Below, piece by piece: positions 26,982-36,407 of a stretch of 64,000 bases of DNA. This DNA comes from Gracilimonas tropica DSM 19535 (GTDB lineage: Bacteria; Bacteroidota; Rhodothermia; Balneolales; Balneolaceae), in contig NZ_AQXG01000007.1 in NCBI RefSeq assembly GCF_000375425.1, forward strand, positions 1 through 64,000. Reading direction: 5' to 3'. Position 1 is the first letter of the stretch. Each line of letters starts with the position of its first letter. The position numbers and the translations under genes were made by a program. A model generated the notes under the pieces. The model saw only the letters and a list, made by a program, of their open reading frames with translations, did no database searches and was not told the DNA's origin.

Positions 26982-27761
26982 TTACTGCTTTTCTATGTTG
27001 ATGGTCTCATTCTCGAGGTCGATGGTAATCGAATAAGTGCCGGCTTCTTCTTCCGTCAATTCCCATTTATGGTCGGGATTAGTATCCGCACAGCCTTCAA
27101 GTATCACATATTCGGTGGATGATATGTCCGCGGATGCTTCTGTGGGATGAAGCCAATCTCCTCCGCAGAAATCGTTTTCTTCATAGGCTTTAAACTTGAA
27201 CTCGCCGGCCTTCAACTCCCCTGACCAAGAAAAAATATTGGGATTATTTTGGTTTGCCGTAAGCGGAGTTTGCTGATCCAAAGACCAGCCACCGGGTGCA
27301 GCACTTCCAATTATATAAAGGTTCTCAAAAATCACTTCAACCGGTTCCTGAAACTGTATTACCAGAAAAAATGAGAGGATTGAAGAGTTTCCGGATGCAT
27401 CTTCCACACTTAGATTTGCAACATATGGGGTGTTGTTTTGCAGAGCGCTGATATCCACAAAATCCAATACTTGCGTGCCTTCAATTTCCTGACTTATGCT
27501 AATTAAAGAACCTGATTCCGAACCAATCTCTATGCTGTATGAGGAGAGTTGGGTTTCGTCAAAGAATTCTACTTCGAGTAGGGTTCCGGAATCGTCATAT
27601 TCGATGTAAAGCGTATCGTTTTCTGCAACATTATTCACTCGGACAACAGGTGCATTTTTGTCTTCCTGCAATCCCGTTGGGGCTTCTTCCGAACAGGAAA
27701 TACTTCCAGCTATCAAAGCCAGAAGCATCATCGTCCACACATGTTTTTTTAATAATCTCAT
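26982..27761 (-). CDS. SusE-like surface glycan-binding lipoprotein
   Basis: About 259 residues from the ATG at 27761 (MRLLKKHVWTMM), which places a signal peptide directly before the lipobox GSISC. The upstream ATG at 27791 adds ten residues and is less likely. An Ig-like domain (about 30-135) is followed by one SusE/F module (about 150-259: IIGSAAPGGWSLDQQ, CGGDWLHP, CADTNPDHKWEL), homologous to the two modules in the protein encoded two genes downstream. It is expected to sit on the outer membrane beside SusCD and to bind the polysaccharide. It lies 12 bp after susD. Confidence 0.82.
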   Translation of the reverse strand: MRLLKKHVWTMMLLALIAGSISCSEEAPTGLQEDKNAPVVRVNNVAENDTLYIEYDDSGTLLEVEFFDETQLSSYSIEIGSESGSLISISQEIEGTQVLDFVDISALQNNTPYVANLSVEDASGNSSILSFFLVIQFQEPVEVIFENLYIIGSAAPGGWSLDQQTPLTANQNNPNIFSWSGELKAGEFKFKAYEENDFCGGDWLHPTEASADISSTEYVILEGCADTNPDHKWELTEEEAGTYSITIDLENETINIEKQ

Positions 27762-27803
27762 ATTCTTTCTGCTATAGTTAATGCTCTTCATTCAATGACA
27801 GCC

Positions 27804-29276
27804 TTAGTATTTGTCATTTTGGTCTAAGTTTGGATTCAGATCGCGATCTGTCTGAGGAATTGGCAACAAAATGTGCTTCGTTTTATCAAAGCTTGTTTTT
27901 CCTCTTTCAAAGAAATAATCCTCTGCATAATCAGGCCCGGCTCTCATCAGGTCAAACCACCATTTACCTTCAAAAGCGAACTCCATTCTTCTTTCATGAA
28001 ATATCTGGGTTCTCATATCTTGCTGATTGAGCCCGGTTACATCTCCCAGTCCTGCTCGATCTCGTACCTCATTAATGTATTCTTCGGCATCCTGAGGCCG
28101 CCCTTGTTCATTAATGGCCTCGGCAAGTACAAGCAAAACATCTGCATATCTTATCACGGGCATATTCAAATCACTGTCGGTGGCTGATACAGATTCACTG
28201 CCCCGCACCCATTTTTTGATATTGTATCCTGTAGAGGAATAATCCGGGTTGTAGGTAAAACCGCCATAGGTATCTCCATCTTCCCAAACCGTGACTGATT
28301 TTCTGTCGTCATTGGGTTCATATGCATCTACAAATTCCTGTGTTACATGCCCCCAACCATATCCTCCTCCGGGGCTGAGTCCGCTTCCCCTCGGATTCGT
28401 AAACTCGGTAGCCCAGGAACCCTGATGTGGTTTTGAAAACGGATCATACCCTGCACCACTGCTGAATTGTACCTCAAAAATCGATTCCTGATCATTTTCA
28501 TTGAAGGGCTCAAAGTTTTGCCAATAATTTGGGTTTAGGTCATATCCCATGGTCGTAACATCCCTTGCCATCTTCTCAGCCTGCTCATAATCTCCTATTC
28601 TTAAGTACACTTTGGCAAGTAGCGCAATTGCTGCTCCACGTGTGGCACGGCCAACCTCATTAAATTGTCCGCCTCCGTAGTTAGGAGGAAGCACTTCCGC
28701 AGCATCCGTAAGATCTGAAATGATCAGCTCATAGGTTTTTTCCACACTGGAGCGTTCTACCAAGAGATCATCAGAAGCCGGTTCCGTTATGATGGGAAGC
28801 CCCCCAAATAGCCGCACCCCATTAAAGTAATATAAGGCTCGCAAGAATTTGGCTTCCGCAATAATTCTCTCTTTTAAGTCTGCATCCAAATTGGTCATCT
28901 CCCCAACCCGTGCCATCACAAAATTAGCTTTTGAGACTCCCGGCCATATTCCTCTCCAAAGATCTTCCACTCCCGGATTATCCGGTTCAATAATAAAGGA
29001 GGACATCTGTTTGGTTTCCAGGCCGTCATCGCCACCACCGGCACCTACTTCGGCATTTGCAGCTAAAATATCCAGTGTCCAATACCGAAAATTGTATTGA
29101 TTTGGCCACTGCAAGGTCTGATATGCTCCATTTAACGCTGCGATAGCATCACTTGGAGTTTGGAAAAAATTCTCACTGTTTATGGTGTTTGTAGGAGTGG
29201 TATCTAAAATCGCATCCCCACACCCCCAGATACATACAGTCAAAAATAGTACAGTAATTACTTGCTTCAATTTCAT
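27804..29276 (-). CDS. susD: RagB/SusD family outer-membrane lipoprotein
   Basis: A 490-residue lipoprotein (lipobox around Cys19, CIWGC) that acts as the lid and ligand-binding subunit over the SusC channel. Typical features are the N-terminal DTTPTNTINSENFF, the TPR-like helices (AEKMARDVTTMGYDLNPNY, and RFLRALYYFNGVRLFGGLP-type text), and the C-terminal segments NEVRDRAGL and ERRMEFAFEGKWWFDL. The length is normal. It is 13 bp downstream of susC. The ligand is not readable from the sequence, but the neighbours point to an alpha-linked glycan. Confidence 0.95.
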   Translation of the reverse strand: MKLKQVITVLFLTVCIWGCGDAILDTTPTNTINSENFFQTPSDAIAALNGAYQTLQWPNQYNFRYWTLDILAANAEVGAGGGDDGLETKQMSSFIIEPDNPGVEDLWRGIWPGVSKANFVMARVGEMTNLDADLKERIIAEAKFLRALYYFNGVRLFGGLPIITEPASDDLLVERSSVEKTYELIISDLTDAAEVLPPNYGGGQFNEVGRATRGAAIALLAKVYLRIGDYEQAEKMARDVTTMGYDLNPNYWQNFEPFNENDQESIFEVQFSSGAGYDPFSKPHQGSWATEFTNPRGSGLSPGGGYGWGHVTQEFVDAYEPNDDRKSVTVWEDGDTYGGFTYNPDYSSTGYNIKKWVRGSESVSATDSDLNMPVIRYADVLLVLAEAINEQGRPQDAEEYINEVRDRAGLGDVTGLNQQDMRTQIFHERRMEFAFEGKWWFDLMRAGPDYAEDYFFERGKTSFDKTKHILLPIPQTDRDLNPNLDQNDKY

Positions 29277-29289
29277 GATAATATCCTTT

Positions 29290-32200
29290 TTAGAGTCCTA
29301 CTTTTATTCCAAGAGTGATGATTCGGCTTGGAGGATAGACACTGTTGTCGATGCCATCCGCTCCTACCTCAGGGTCAAAACCGGAGTAATTCGTGAACGT
29401 GTAAAGGTTTTGTGCCGATGCATACACTCTCAGCAACCTGAGATTCACTTTATCCATAAGATTTTGGGGAAGGCTATATCCTAACACCATGTTCTTTATT
29501 CTGAGGTAAGAGCCGTCTTCAACATACCGGTCCGAAACCCGCTGATTGTTATTTGGATCCGTGGTAGTTGCCCTTGGCACTGTTGTGCTCGTGCCTTCAC
29601 CCCTCCATCGGTCTAACGTACTACTTAGCTGATTTTGAGCCGTTGCCATAGACTCACTAAATACTCTGTTGGCATTAAAGATCTCTCCTCCATAACTACC
29701 CTGGAGAAAGATGCTTAGATCCCAGTTTCTATAGTTAAATGAATTGGAAAAGCCGTAATAAAAGTCAGGATTTGGGTTGCCAATAAAAGCCCGGTCCTCT
29801 ACATCTATCACCCCATCTCCGTTGAGATCTTTATAGCGAATATCGCCCGGCGCCGTATAATTTGAACCCACTGCAGAACCTCGTAAACCATCCGGATTCT
29901 GATTTTGAGAAGCATGATCATAAACTTCATCCCAATTCTGGAAGATGCCATCGGTTACATATCCGTAGAAAGAGCCAATGGGTTTGCCAACCTCGTATCG
30001 GGAAGCATATTTGTTGAATGTCAGCTGTCCTGCAAGTATAGGATCATCTCCATTTGGACCGCTCAGTCGCAGAATCTCATTGTCATTGACCGATAGGTTC
30101 AGGCTCGAATTCCAAAGCAGATCGCCAAACTGCTTGTTTGTATTGATACTGAACTCGATACCTTTATTTCTAACAGCACCCACATTCAGTATGGGACGTT
30201 GTGCATCAAAAAATCCTGACGTAATTGGGATAGGAGATTGCAAAAGCATGTCTTCTGTATCCCGAATATAATACTCAACCGTAAAGTCTACGGAGCCATC
30301 AAAAAGAATAAGATCCAATCCAAGGCTTGATTGTATTACTTTCTCCCAGCGCAGATCATCGTTAGGCAGATTTTGAGGAATGACGGCAGGAACCGTAGAG
30401 TTTCCATAGGTATATCGATAGGTAGGATCCAACAATGAAATATATCCAAAAGCCGGAATAGCTTCCTGATTTCCGGTAATTCCATAACCGGCTCTGATCT
30501 TTATATCATCTACCATGGCTATTTCCGGCATGAACTCTTCCTGCGAAATACGCCACGCTACCGAACCTGAAGGGAAAAGCCCAAACCGATTATTTTGGCC
30601 AAACCTTGACGAGCCATCATAACGAGCGGTAGCCGTTAGAAGATATTTGGATCGATAATCATAATTCACCCTTCCCATGTAAGACAGAAGACCAAATTCC
30701 GACGTGGACCCAAAGACATCTTCATTACTTTGGATGTTATCAAGCTGATTGGCCACATCACTTACAAGCTCCAGTCCTGATGCTCCTATAAACCGGTTAT
30801 TTGATTTCTGAATGCTCATTCCTCCAAGTACTGTAACGCTGTGATCCTTAAAATCCTGATCGTAGGTTACCGTGTTATCCCATAGCCAATCAATTCTGTT
30901 GTAAGAAGACTCGTAAACTCCTGAATTTGGATTTTCTTTCACACCCCAATCATACTTTGGCGACCAGGACCGAGCCAGCTCGTATGAAATATCAACGCCG
31001 AATTCTGATCGCAGTGTTACTCCTGATACAGGCTCAAGAGCAACAAATAAATTGTTCAGCAACCGGTGTTTATCTTCCCGGGCTTCATTGATGGTAGAAA
31101 TTCCAACCGGATTTAGTTCATCTCCGGAAAACTCCGCAATTCCTGTTGGCCCCGAAAAATCACCATTTCTACGAACGGGTTGATTAGGCAGTGAATTCAT
31201 CGCCATTCTTACGAGACCGCCTCCCCCTTCATTCTGAAACTCCGCAAGACTGTACGTGAAATTATTTCCAATTGAGAAGTATTCGCTCACATCCGAATCC
31301 AGGTTTATTCTGAACGATTTTCTCTCAAAACCTGAATTAATGATTACTCCGTCTTGAGAAATCACACCGCCACTTACTAAATACCTAAGCTTGTCGGTAC
31401 CGCCACTCACAGAGGCTGTTATATTTTGGATAGGCGCAACCCGAAAAATCTCGTTCAACCAGTCAGCTGAATCTGCCACGGAAGCCGGATTTGAAAAAGC
31501 CGGGTTCAATACATTTTCACCTCCATTAATGCGGGCTTCATTGTTAAGCCGTGCATACTGAGCTGCACTTAATACGTTAATGGGATCGGCTATTTGCTGA
31601 TATCCGGAATAGGCATTTATATCGACCTGGGCTTTGCCAGCCGTGCCCTTCTTAGTCGTTATCATAACTACGCCATTTGCACCGCGGGCCCCATAGATGG
31701 CTGTAGCCGAAGCATCCTTTAAGACATCTACTGAGGCAATGTCTTCTACATTTATAGAGCTCAATCCTCCATTTATAGGGAATCCATCAACCACAAAAAG
31801 AGGCTGACTGTTATTAATGGTTCCAATACCTCTTATTCGAACTACTACCCCTGCCCCGGGTTTTCCTGATGAAGGCACTACTTGCACTCCCGACAACCGG
31901 CCTTGCAGGGCCTGATCAACACTCAGATAAGAATTATCTTCAATGTCTTGGTCTGAAATACTTCCCACCGACCCCGTTAAATCCTTTTTGGTTTGAGTAC
32001 CATAGCCAACAACCACCACTTCATCGCCTTGCAACACCTCGGGCATCAAAGCTACGTTTAGCGTTGTGCGGCCACCAATGGGAACCTCCTTCGGCTCAAA
32101 CCCAAGAAATGAGAATTGCAGTGTATCTGAGAGTGAGGGCACCGTTAATTCGAAGGCACCTTGAGCATCGGTAGAAGTACCTCTTGAGCTCCCTTTGATC

Positions 32201-32652
32201 AGAATACTTACTCCCGGTAACGTTTCGCCGGTGGCAGCATCTGTAACTTGCCCCTTTACAGTTTCGACTCTCGCAAAGTTATCACGAGGTGTATGCGGCA
32301 ATTTGACCAGGAAATTTCTATTCCCTAACCGTTCATATTCCAAACCGGTTAGTTCGGTGATCTTCTGCAATAAAGATTGAAAATCGTCGCTGTTTTCAAA
32401 CAAGTTTTTATCCACTTTTAAGTCGTTGGTTAAGTGACTTTCATAGATAAAAGTAACATCAAACCTCTTTTCTATCTTTTTTAAGAGTTCATCAACACTC
32501 ATCTCTGCTTGGGCGCGATCCTGATAAGAGATGAGTCCATTTTCTTGTGCAGCGATGGTGTGTTGATTCAAGATCAGTCCCAATACGATGATCACAAAAG
32601 TTTTTATTCCGGCTTTATCCATTCCTGCTCCAAAAATTTGATTCATTATCAT
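29290..32652 (-). CDS. susC: SusC/RagA TonB-dependent outer-membrane transporter
   Basis: A 1120-residue transporter that imports oligosaccharides using TonB energy. In order: signal peptide (TFVIIVLGLILNQHTIAAQ), STN domain (about 50-112, DELLKKIEKRFDVTFIY) that contacts FecR, a carboxypeptidase-like regulatory domain (about 128-205, GETLPGVSILIKGSS), TonB-box-like region and plug (GYGTQTKKDLTGSV, VVRIRGIGTINNS, GARGANGVVMITTKKG), then a 22-strand barrel ending TLGIKVGL. The start codon overlaps the fecR stop by 4 bp. A later ATG (MDKAGIK, 32622) sits closer to the signal peptide. The STN domain marks it as signal-transducing. Confidence 0.95.
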   Translation of the reverse strand: MIMNQIFGAGMDKAGIKTFVIIVLGLILNQHTIAAQENGLISYQDRAQAEMSVDELLKKIEKRFDVTFIYESHLTNDLKVDKNLFENSDDFQSLLQKITELTGLEYERLGNRNFLVKLPHTPRDNFARVETVKGQVTDAATGETLPGVSILIKGSSRGTSTDAQGAFELTVPSLSDTLQFSFLGFEPKEVPIGGRTTLNVALMPEVLQGDEVVVVGYGTQTKKDLTGSVGSISDQDIEDNSYLSVDQALQGRLSGVQVVPSSGKPGAGVVVRIRGIGTINNSQPLFVVDGFPINGGLSSINVEDIASVDVLKDASATAIYGARGANGVVMITTKKGTAGKAQVDINAYSGYQQIADPINVLSAAQYARLNNEARINGGENVLNPAFSNPASVADSADWLNEIFRVAPIQNITASVSGGTDKLRYLVSGGVISQDGVIINSGFERKSFRINLDSDVSEYFSIGNNFTYSLAEFQNEGGGGLVRMAMNSLPNQPVRRNGDFSGPTGIAEFSGDELNPVGISTINEAREDKHRLLNNLFVALEPVSGVTLRSEFGVDISYELARSWSPKYDWGVKENPNSGVYESSYNRIDWLWDNTVTYDQDFKDHSVTVLGGMSIQKSNNRFIGASGLELVSDVANQLDNIQSNEDVFGSTSEFGLLSYMGRVNYDYRSKYLLTATARYDGSSRFGQNNRFGLFPSGSVAWRISQEEFMPEIAMVDDIKIRAGYGITGNQEAIPAFGYISLLDPTYRYTYGNSTVPAVIPQNLPNDDLRWEKVIQSSLGLDLILFDGSVDFTVEYYIRDTEDMLLQSPIPITSGFFDAQRPILNVGAVRNKGIEFSINTNKQFGDLLWNSSLNLSVNDNEILRLSGPNGDDPILAGQLTFNKYASRYEVGKPIGSFYGYVTDGIFQNWDEVYDHASQNQNPDGLRGSAVGSNYTAPGDIRYKDLNGDGVIDVEDRAFIGNPNPDFYYGFSNSFNYRNWDLSIFLQGSYGGEIFNANRVFSESMATAQNQLSSTLDRWRGEGTSTTVPRATTTDPNNNQRVSDRYVEDGSYLRIKNMVLGYSLPQNLMDKVNLRLLRVYASAQNLYTFTNYSGFDPEVGADGIDNSVYPPSRIITLGIKVGL

Positions 32653-33722
32653 TTGTTGATCGAATTGCCCAAATACACTGTGCTGTCTTTTACCGTAATG
32701 GGCCTGTCCAGTAGTTTTTGCAATGCATTTACAAAAACAGAAAGATTATTGTTAGGCAATGAACCTGTTACAATGATCTTATCATAGTCAGACTCCTCAA
32801 TCCTAAAGTCTACTTTATAGATATGCCCCAGCCTTTCAGCTACATCAGAAAGCGGAGCCTGTTGAAACACCAGTTTATTATCGATCCAGGATGTATAGAT
32901 CTCAGGCTCCACAGCTTTGGTCTTAATGGAAGTCCCCTTTACTGAAAACCGACTCATTTCGCCCGGATTCATCAGGTATTCGTCAATGACTTCCTCACTT
33001 TCTGAGACCAAGGCCAGCCGCACTTTTCCTTCTTTCAGATAAACCTCTGTGTCTGAATCGTAGGCATTCACATTAAATTGGGTTCCAAGAACGGTTACTT
33101 TACCATTTGGAACATTTACAGTAAACGTCCTTTCCTGCCCTTCCGGATTATTTGTGATATCGAAATAGGCTTCTCCCCTAAGTGTAACCTCAATATTGCT
33201 GCCGGCTGATTTGGTTGGGTAGGTGAGCTGAGAGTTCGCATTTAGGGTGATCTTTGATCCATCAGAAAGGCTTAGGATCTTCTTCTCACCATTCTCAGTT
33301 GATGTAACCGTGAATTCATTAACTACGGTTTGAGATGCCTGATCATTTAAGCTTTCGAGATCTACAGTACGGTATACCAAAAAGCTCATCACCAGAACCA
33401 AGAATACTGCGGCCACTTTGGTGAAAGCACCCCAAAAATCACTTTTCGAAAGTTTGCCCAAGTAAAGTAGCCTTCTTGAATCTTTTTCAATGGAGGTGTT
33501 TAAGCGTTTTAGCTCGGCTCCAAGCTCGGGCCTCTTAACTTTTCGGAATTTTAGATCTTTAACGATAAGCCGAAGGCTCTCGGCAAGTTCTTGTCTTTGC
33601 TCGTTTTTCTGAACCCATAGTTCCCATCGTTGCTGCTCCTTGGCAGAAGCGCTTCCTTCGATCCATCTTAAAAAGGAATCGTCCTGAAGCAGCTGGTCTA
33701 ATTCTGATTGGGTATTTGCCAT
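32649..33722 (-). CDS. fecR: FecR family anti-sigma factor
   Basis: A 357-residue inner-membrane regulator. The cytoplasmic N-terminus (1-90, with FLRWIEGSASAKEQQRWE) would hold the ECF sigma factor. A single membrane helix lies near 98-118 (VAAVFLVLVMSFLVY), followed by the periplasmic FecR domain (about 135-235, FTVTSTENGEKKILSLSDGSKITLNANSQL, in two parts, and VTVLGTQFNVNAY) and a DUF4974-like C-terminus (LVFQQAPLSDVAERLGHIY). It should relay substrate binding by SusC to the sigma factor encoded about 2.7 kb upstream. It overlaps susC by 4 bp. Confidence 0.93.
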   Translation of the reverse strand: MANTQSELDQLLQDDSFLRWIEGSASAKEQQRWELWVQKNEQRQELAESLRLIVKDLKFRKVKRPELGAELKRLNTSIEKDSRRLLYLGKLSKSDFWGAFTKVAAVFLVLVMSFLVYRTVDLESLNDQASQTVVNEFTVTSTENGEKKILSLSDGSKITLNANSQLTYPTKSAGSNIEVTLRGEAYFDITNNPEGQERTFTVNVPNGKVTVLGTQFNVNAYDSDTEVYLKEGKVRLALVSESEEVIDEYLMNPGEMSRFSVKGTSIKTKAVEPEIYTSWIDNKLVFQQAPLSDVAERLGHIYKVDFRIEESDYDKIIVTGSLPNNNLSVFVNALQKLLDRPITVKDSTVYLGNSINK

Positions 33723-33897
33723 AATATTTAAATAATCTGTTTCTACGCTGTTAAAGAATATTTTACTTTGCTTTTATACCTATATAGAGACAGCAAAACC
33801 GAAGTAGTACTTACATTTTCCCAAAATTTTTAAGAATCAGATATCATTATCATTCTATCTATTTCTTAAGTAGCTATTTGAATACAGAAATTCTGTT

Positions 33898-34089
33898 TTA
33901 TACAGCTTTTTGTGAACGCAATTTTTTAACTGCATACATCCCTCCGGCTGCAGCTAAAATACCAAGACCACCATCTATTGGTGCCTGACTTGGCGCTTGA
34001 GGCAATCCGGGTTGTGCCATTAAATATTCAGGGATTAATAAGGCTATTGCCAGTAGTACTGTAAAAATGATTATAAATGAGTATTTCAT
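33898..34089 (-). CDS. Small PID-CTERM-like sorted protein
   Basis: A 63-residue exported peptide. The N-terminal signal (SFIIIFTVLLAIALLIPEYLMAQ, read in two parts of one helix) is followed by a short Pro/Gln-rich linker and then PIDGGLGILAAAGG, a hydrophobic stretch and a basic end (KKLRSQKAV). The PIDGG, hydrophobic, basic layout matches the PID-CTERM class of putative sorting signals in Bacteroidota. The mature peptide would be very short. It lies 12 bp after the T9SS cargo gene and upstream of fecR. No exosortase gene is in the window. Confidence 0.7.
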   Translation of the reverse strand: MKYSFIIIFTVLLAIALLIPEYLMAQPGLPQAPSQAPIDGGLGILAAAGGMYAVKKLRSQKAV

Positions 34090-34101
34090 GACTTCTCTTC
34101 C

Positions 34102-36258
34102 TTATTTTATAATTGTAAGTTTTTTAGTAATGATTTTAGAACCAGCTTCTAAACGATAGACATATAAGCCGGATGACAACCCGTTAGCATTAAAATTCAC
34201 TTTATGGCTGCCCAATGATCTATACCCATTCACTAATAGAGCCACTTCTTGTCCAAGTAGATTATAAACAGCAAGTTTTATATTCATTGCTTTTGGAAGG
34301 GCATATTCTATTTGTGTTGAAGGATTAAAAGGGTTTGGATAGTTTTGCTCCAACACGAAGCCTGAAGGGATTTCCCTCAACTCATTAATACCTGTTGCCT
34401 GCTTAGCCACATAGTTCAGCCAAAACCTAACTTTTTCTTTTTTGGATTTTAAAGTTACAGCCAAAGAACCTGGTTCATTTTGTACCAAAGGCGAAACTGT
34501 TTTTTCTGATACAGCAGATAATTCAAATTCATAGTCAAATTCATTATTGATTAGTATATGAACCCCTTGAACTTCATCCTTCAAATAGATCTTGAATCCA
34601 TCGGAAACTTCAAAATGTTCTGCTTTCAGCTTGAACCTTCCACTTTCTGTTGTCTTTATATATAAAGGCACTTTGTAATTTTCCTGCCCTAAAGGAAGGT
34701 TTGCAATGTCAAAGATTTCACCAGATTTTTGAACTCCAAGCTGAGCATAATTTTGATTCAAAGATTTAAGTTCTAAGGCATCACCCTGCACTTTATCTTG
34801 ATGTGATCCTGATTCTGAAAACTGGATCCATGCCGAATTTCTAACTCCTTCGCCTTCTAAAACTAATTTAGCATTTGCAATGGGGTTTTTAATTTTTCCA
34901 TAAAATATCCCCCCCGAAGATTTAGACTGCTCATTGAAAGTAATTTCCTGAGAACCTACTGTTGAAGCATTCTGCACAAAAAAGCCCTGAAATGGCTTGA
35001 TTAATCCATCCGTTAAATCACCGGTTGTGCCATTCCAGCTCTTCCAACTTCCGGATGTATTTGGGTCGGTTCCTGCATCTCCGCTTCCATCATTGTTATC
35101 CCACACGTAAGCAACATTGGTAAGCTGATTTTTAGTGGTTTCATCAAAGTCGATTGTTGATGCAAACGGATTGCCAACTAAGGTCCAGCCATCCGCATTT
35201 GAATTCAGTGTAGGGGACACATTTGTTGCATTTTCTACACCAGAAACTGATAAAGTTTTAGGATATGCATCAACTGAGCCATCATAATTATCATCAGAAT
35301 AGACAAAAGCCAAAATGCCGTTACCTGCTGTAACATTCGTATTCTCTAAATCCGTTATCCCATTCCAGTTTTCTTCTGACATGCCAGAGGAAGCTTTATT
35401 CCAACTAAAAGTATTTGGAGACCCATTGGTTACATCGGCACCAGTAGCACCTTGAGTCCATAAAGGCTCCATCAGATCACTTATAGAAGTTTCCGTGGGA
35501 GCTGATATCAGTCGATACCCTTCACTTCCATATAATTTTACCGAAGCTTCTGAAGAACTAATTTTCAGATTATTGTAGTAAATAGTTTGCTCTGAAGCAC
35601 TCCCTGCTTGAAAAGTATAAAGCTGAAAGCTACTTACTTGCCCTGAATAGGTTCCTGAGTCAGTATCTGAGACTCCACCACTTCTGATGATGGTCCAGTT
35701 TCCCCCTGACTCGCTGGTTTGTTCGAGTTTGATAGTAAAGATGGTATCATCTGAATAAGTATTTCCAATGCTTCCGTTACCTGTGTCAGCATCTTTTACC
35801 ACATAATCGTCACCAGACCCCTGGTTGCCTACCTCAAATACAAAAATGGAAGAAGCATCATCCGTGCCCCTTATCCTTATACCTTTATAACCTGCTCGCC
35901 AATTTACATCTATGTCTATCGAAAAAGTTTGACCCACCTTCAGATCATCTGCCAAATATCTGAAAACGTCAATATAATTTCCGGTATCATTAACATCACT
36001 AAGCCAGAATGAATCTCCATTTACATCTATGGTTGTTGCTCCACCATTATTAGCAGAAGAACCAATACCTGTATTTCCAGAAGCATTTCCACCAAAGACC
36101 CAGCCCCCAAAACCATAACCTTTTTCATCTGTATCTGACCAAGAATTATTGTAGCTCGATGCATTATCACTACCTATAGAAAACTGAGCATTTATATTTT
36201 GCCCCCCAAATATCAGCAATATCAGAGTTGCTAATCCAACTATACCTTTATTTTTCAT
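34102..36258 (-). CDS. Large secreted protein with T9SS sorting domain
   Basis: A 718-residue exported protein with signal peptide (LATLILLIFGGQNINAQ). The N-terminal region (about 25-235) is rich in Asp, Gly, Ser and Asn and has a lectin/CBM-like beta-sandwich look (GKFTIKLEQTSESGG-type strands, YYNNLKISSSEA). A repeated-strand region (240-430) with GYRLISAPT and GWTLVGNPFAS is typical of T9SS cargo. The C-terminus (about 640-718) is a type A sorting domain (QNYPNPFNPSTQIEYALP, LSSGLYVYRLEAG). No catalytic motif is seen. It sits between the sigma factor and fecR genes, so it is probably in the same regulon, and may bind the glycan or attach cells to it. Confidence 0.8.
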   Translation of the reverse strand: MKNKGIVGLATLILLIFGGQNINAQFSIGSDNASSYNNSWSDTDEKGYGFGGWVFGGNASGNTGIGSSANNGGATTIDVNGDSFWLSDVNDTGNYIDVFRYLADDLKVGQTFSIDIDVNWRAGYKGIRIRGTDDASSIFVFEVGNQGSGDDYVVKDADTGNGSIGNTYSDDTIFTIKLEQTSESGGNWTIIRSGGVSDTDSGTYSGQVSSFQLYTFQAGSASEQTIYYNNLKISSSEASVKLYGSEGYRLISAPTETSISDLMEPLWTQGATGADVTNGSPNTFSWNKASSGMSEENWNGITDLENTNVTAGNGILAFVYSDDNYDGSVDAYPKTLSVSGVENATNVSPTLNSNADGWTLVGNPFASTIDFDETTKNQLTNVAYVWDNNDGSGDAGTDPNTSGSWKSWNGTTGDLTDGLIKPFQGFFVQNASTVGSQEITFNEQSKSSGGIFYGKIKNPIANAKLVLEGEGVRNSAWIQFSESGSHQDKVQGDALELKSLNQNYAQLGVQKSGEIFDIANLPLGQENYKVPLYIKTTESGRFKLKAEHFEVSDGFKIYLKDEVQGVHILINNEFDYEFELSAVSEKTVSPLVQNEPGSLAVTLKSKKEKVRFWLNYVAKQATGINELREIPSGFVLEQNYPNPFNPSTQIEYALPKAMNIKLAVYNLLGQEVALLVNGYRSLGSHKVNFNANGLSSGLYVYRLEAGSKIITKKLTIIK

Positions 36259-36407
36259 TTTATCCCATTCTAATTAACATTCCAGCTGTAAGCACTTCAA
36301 ATGATGCAAGCGCTTCCAAGCCAATTTGTTAATAAGAGAAGGTCAAAAGAGCAGAGTACTCAAATTTTTCAACTTAATTCCATATAAAAATTTTCAACCT
36401 TAACGAA

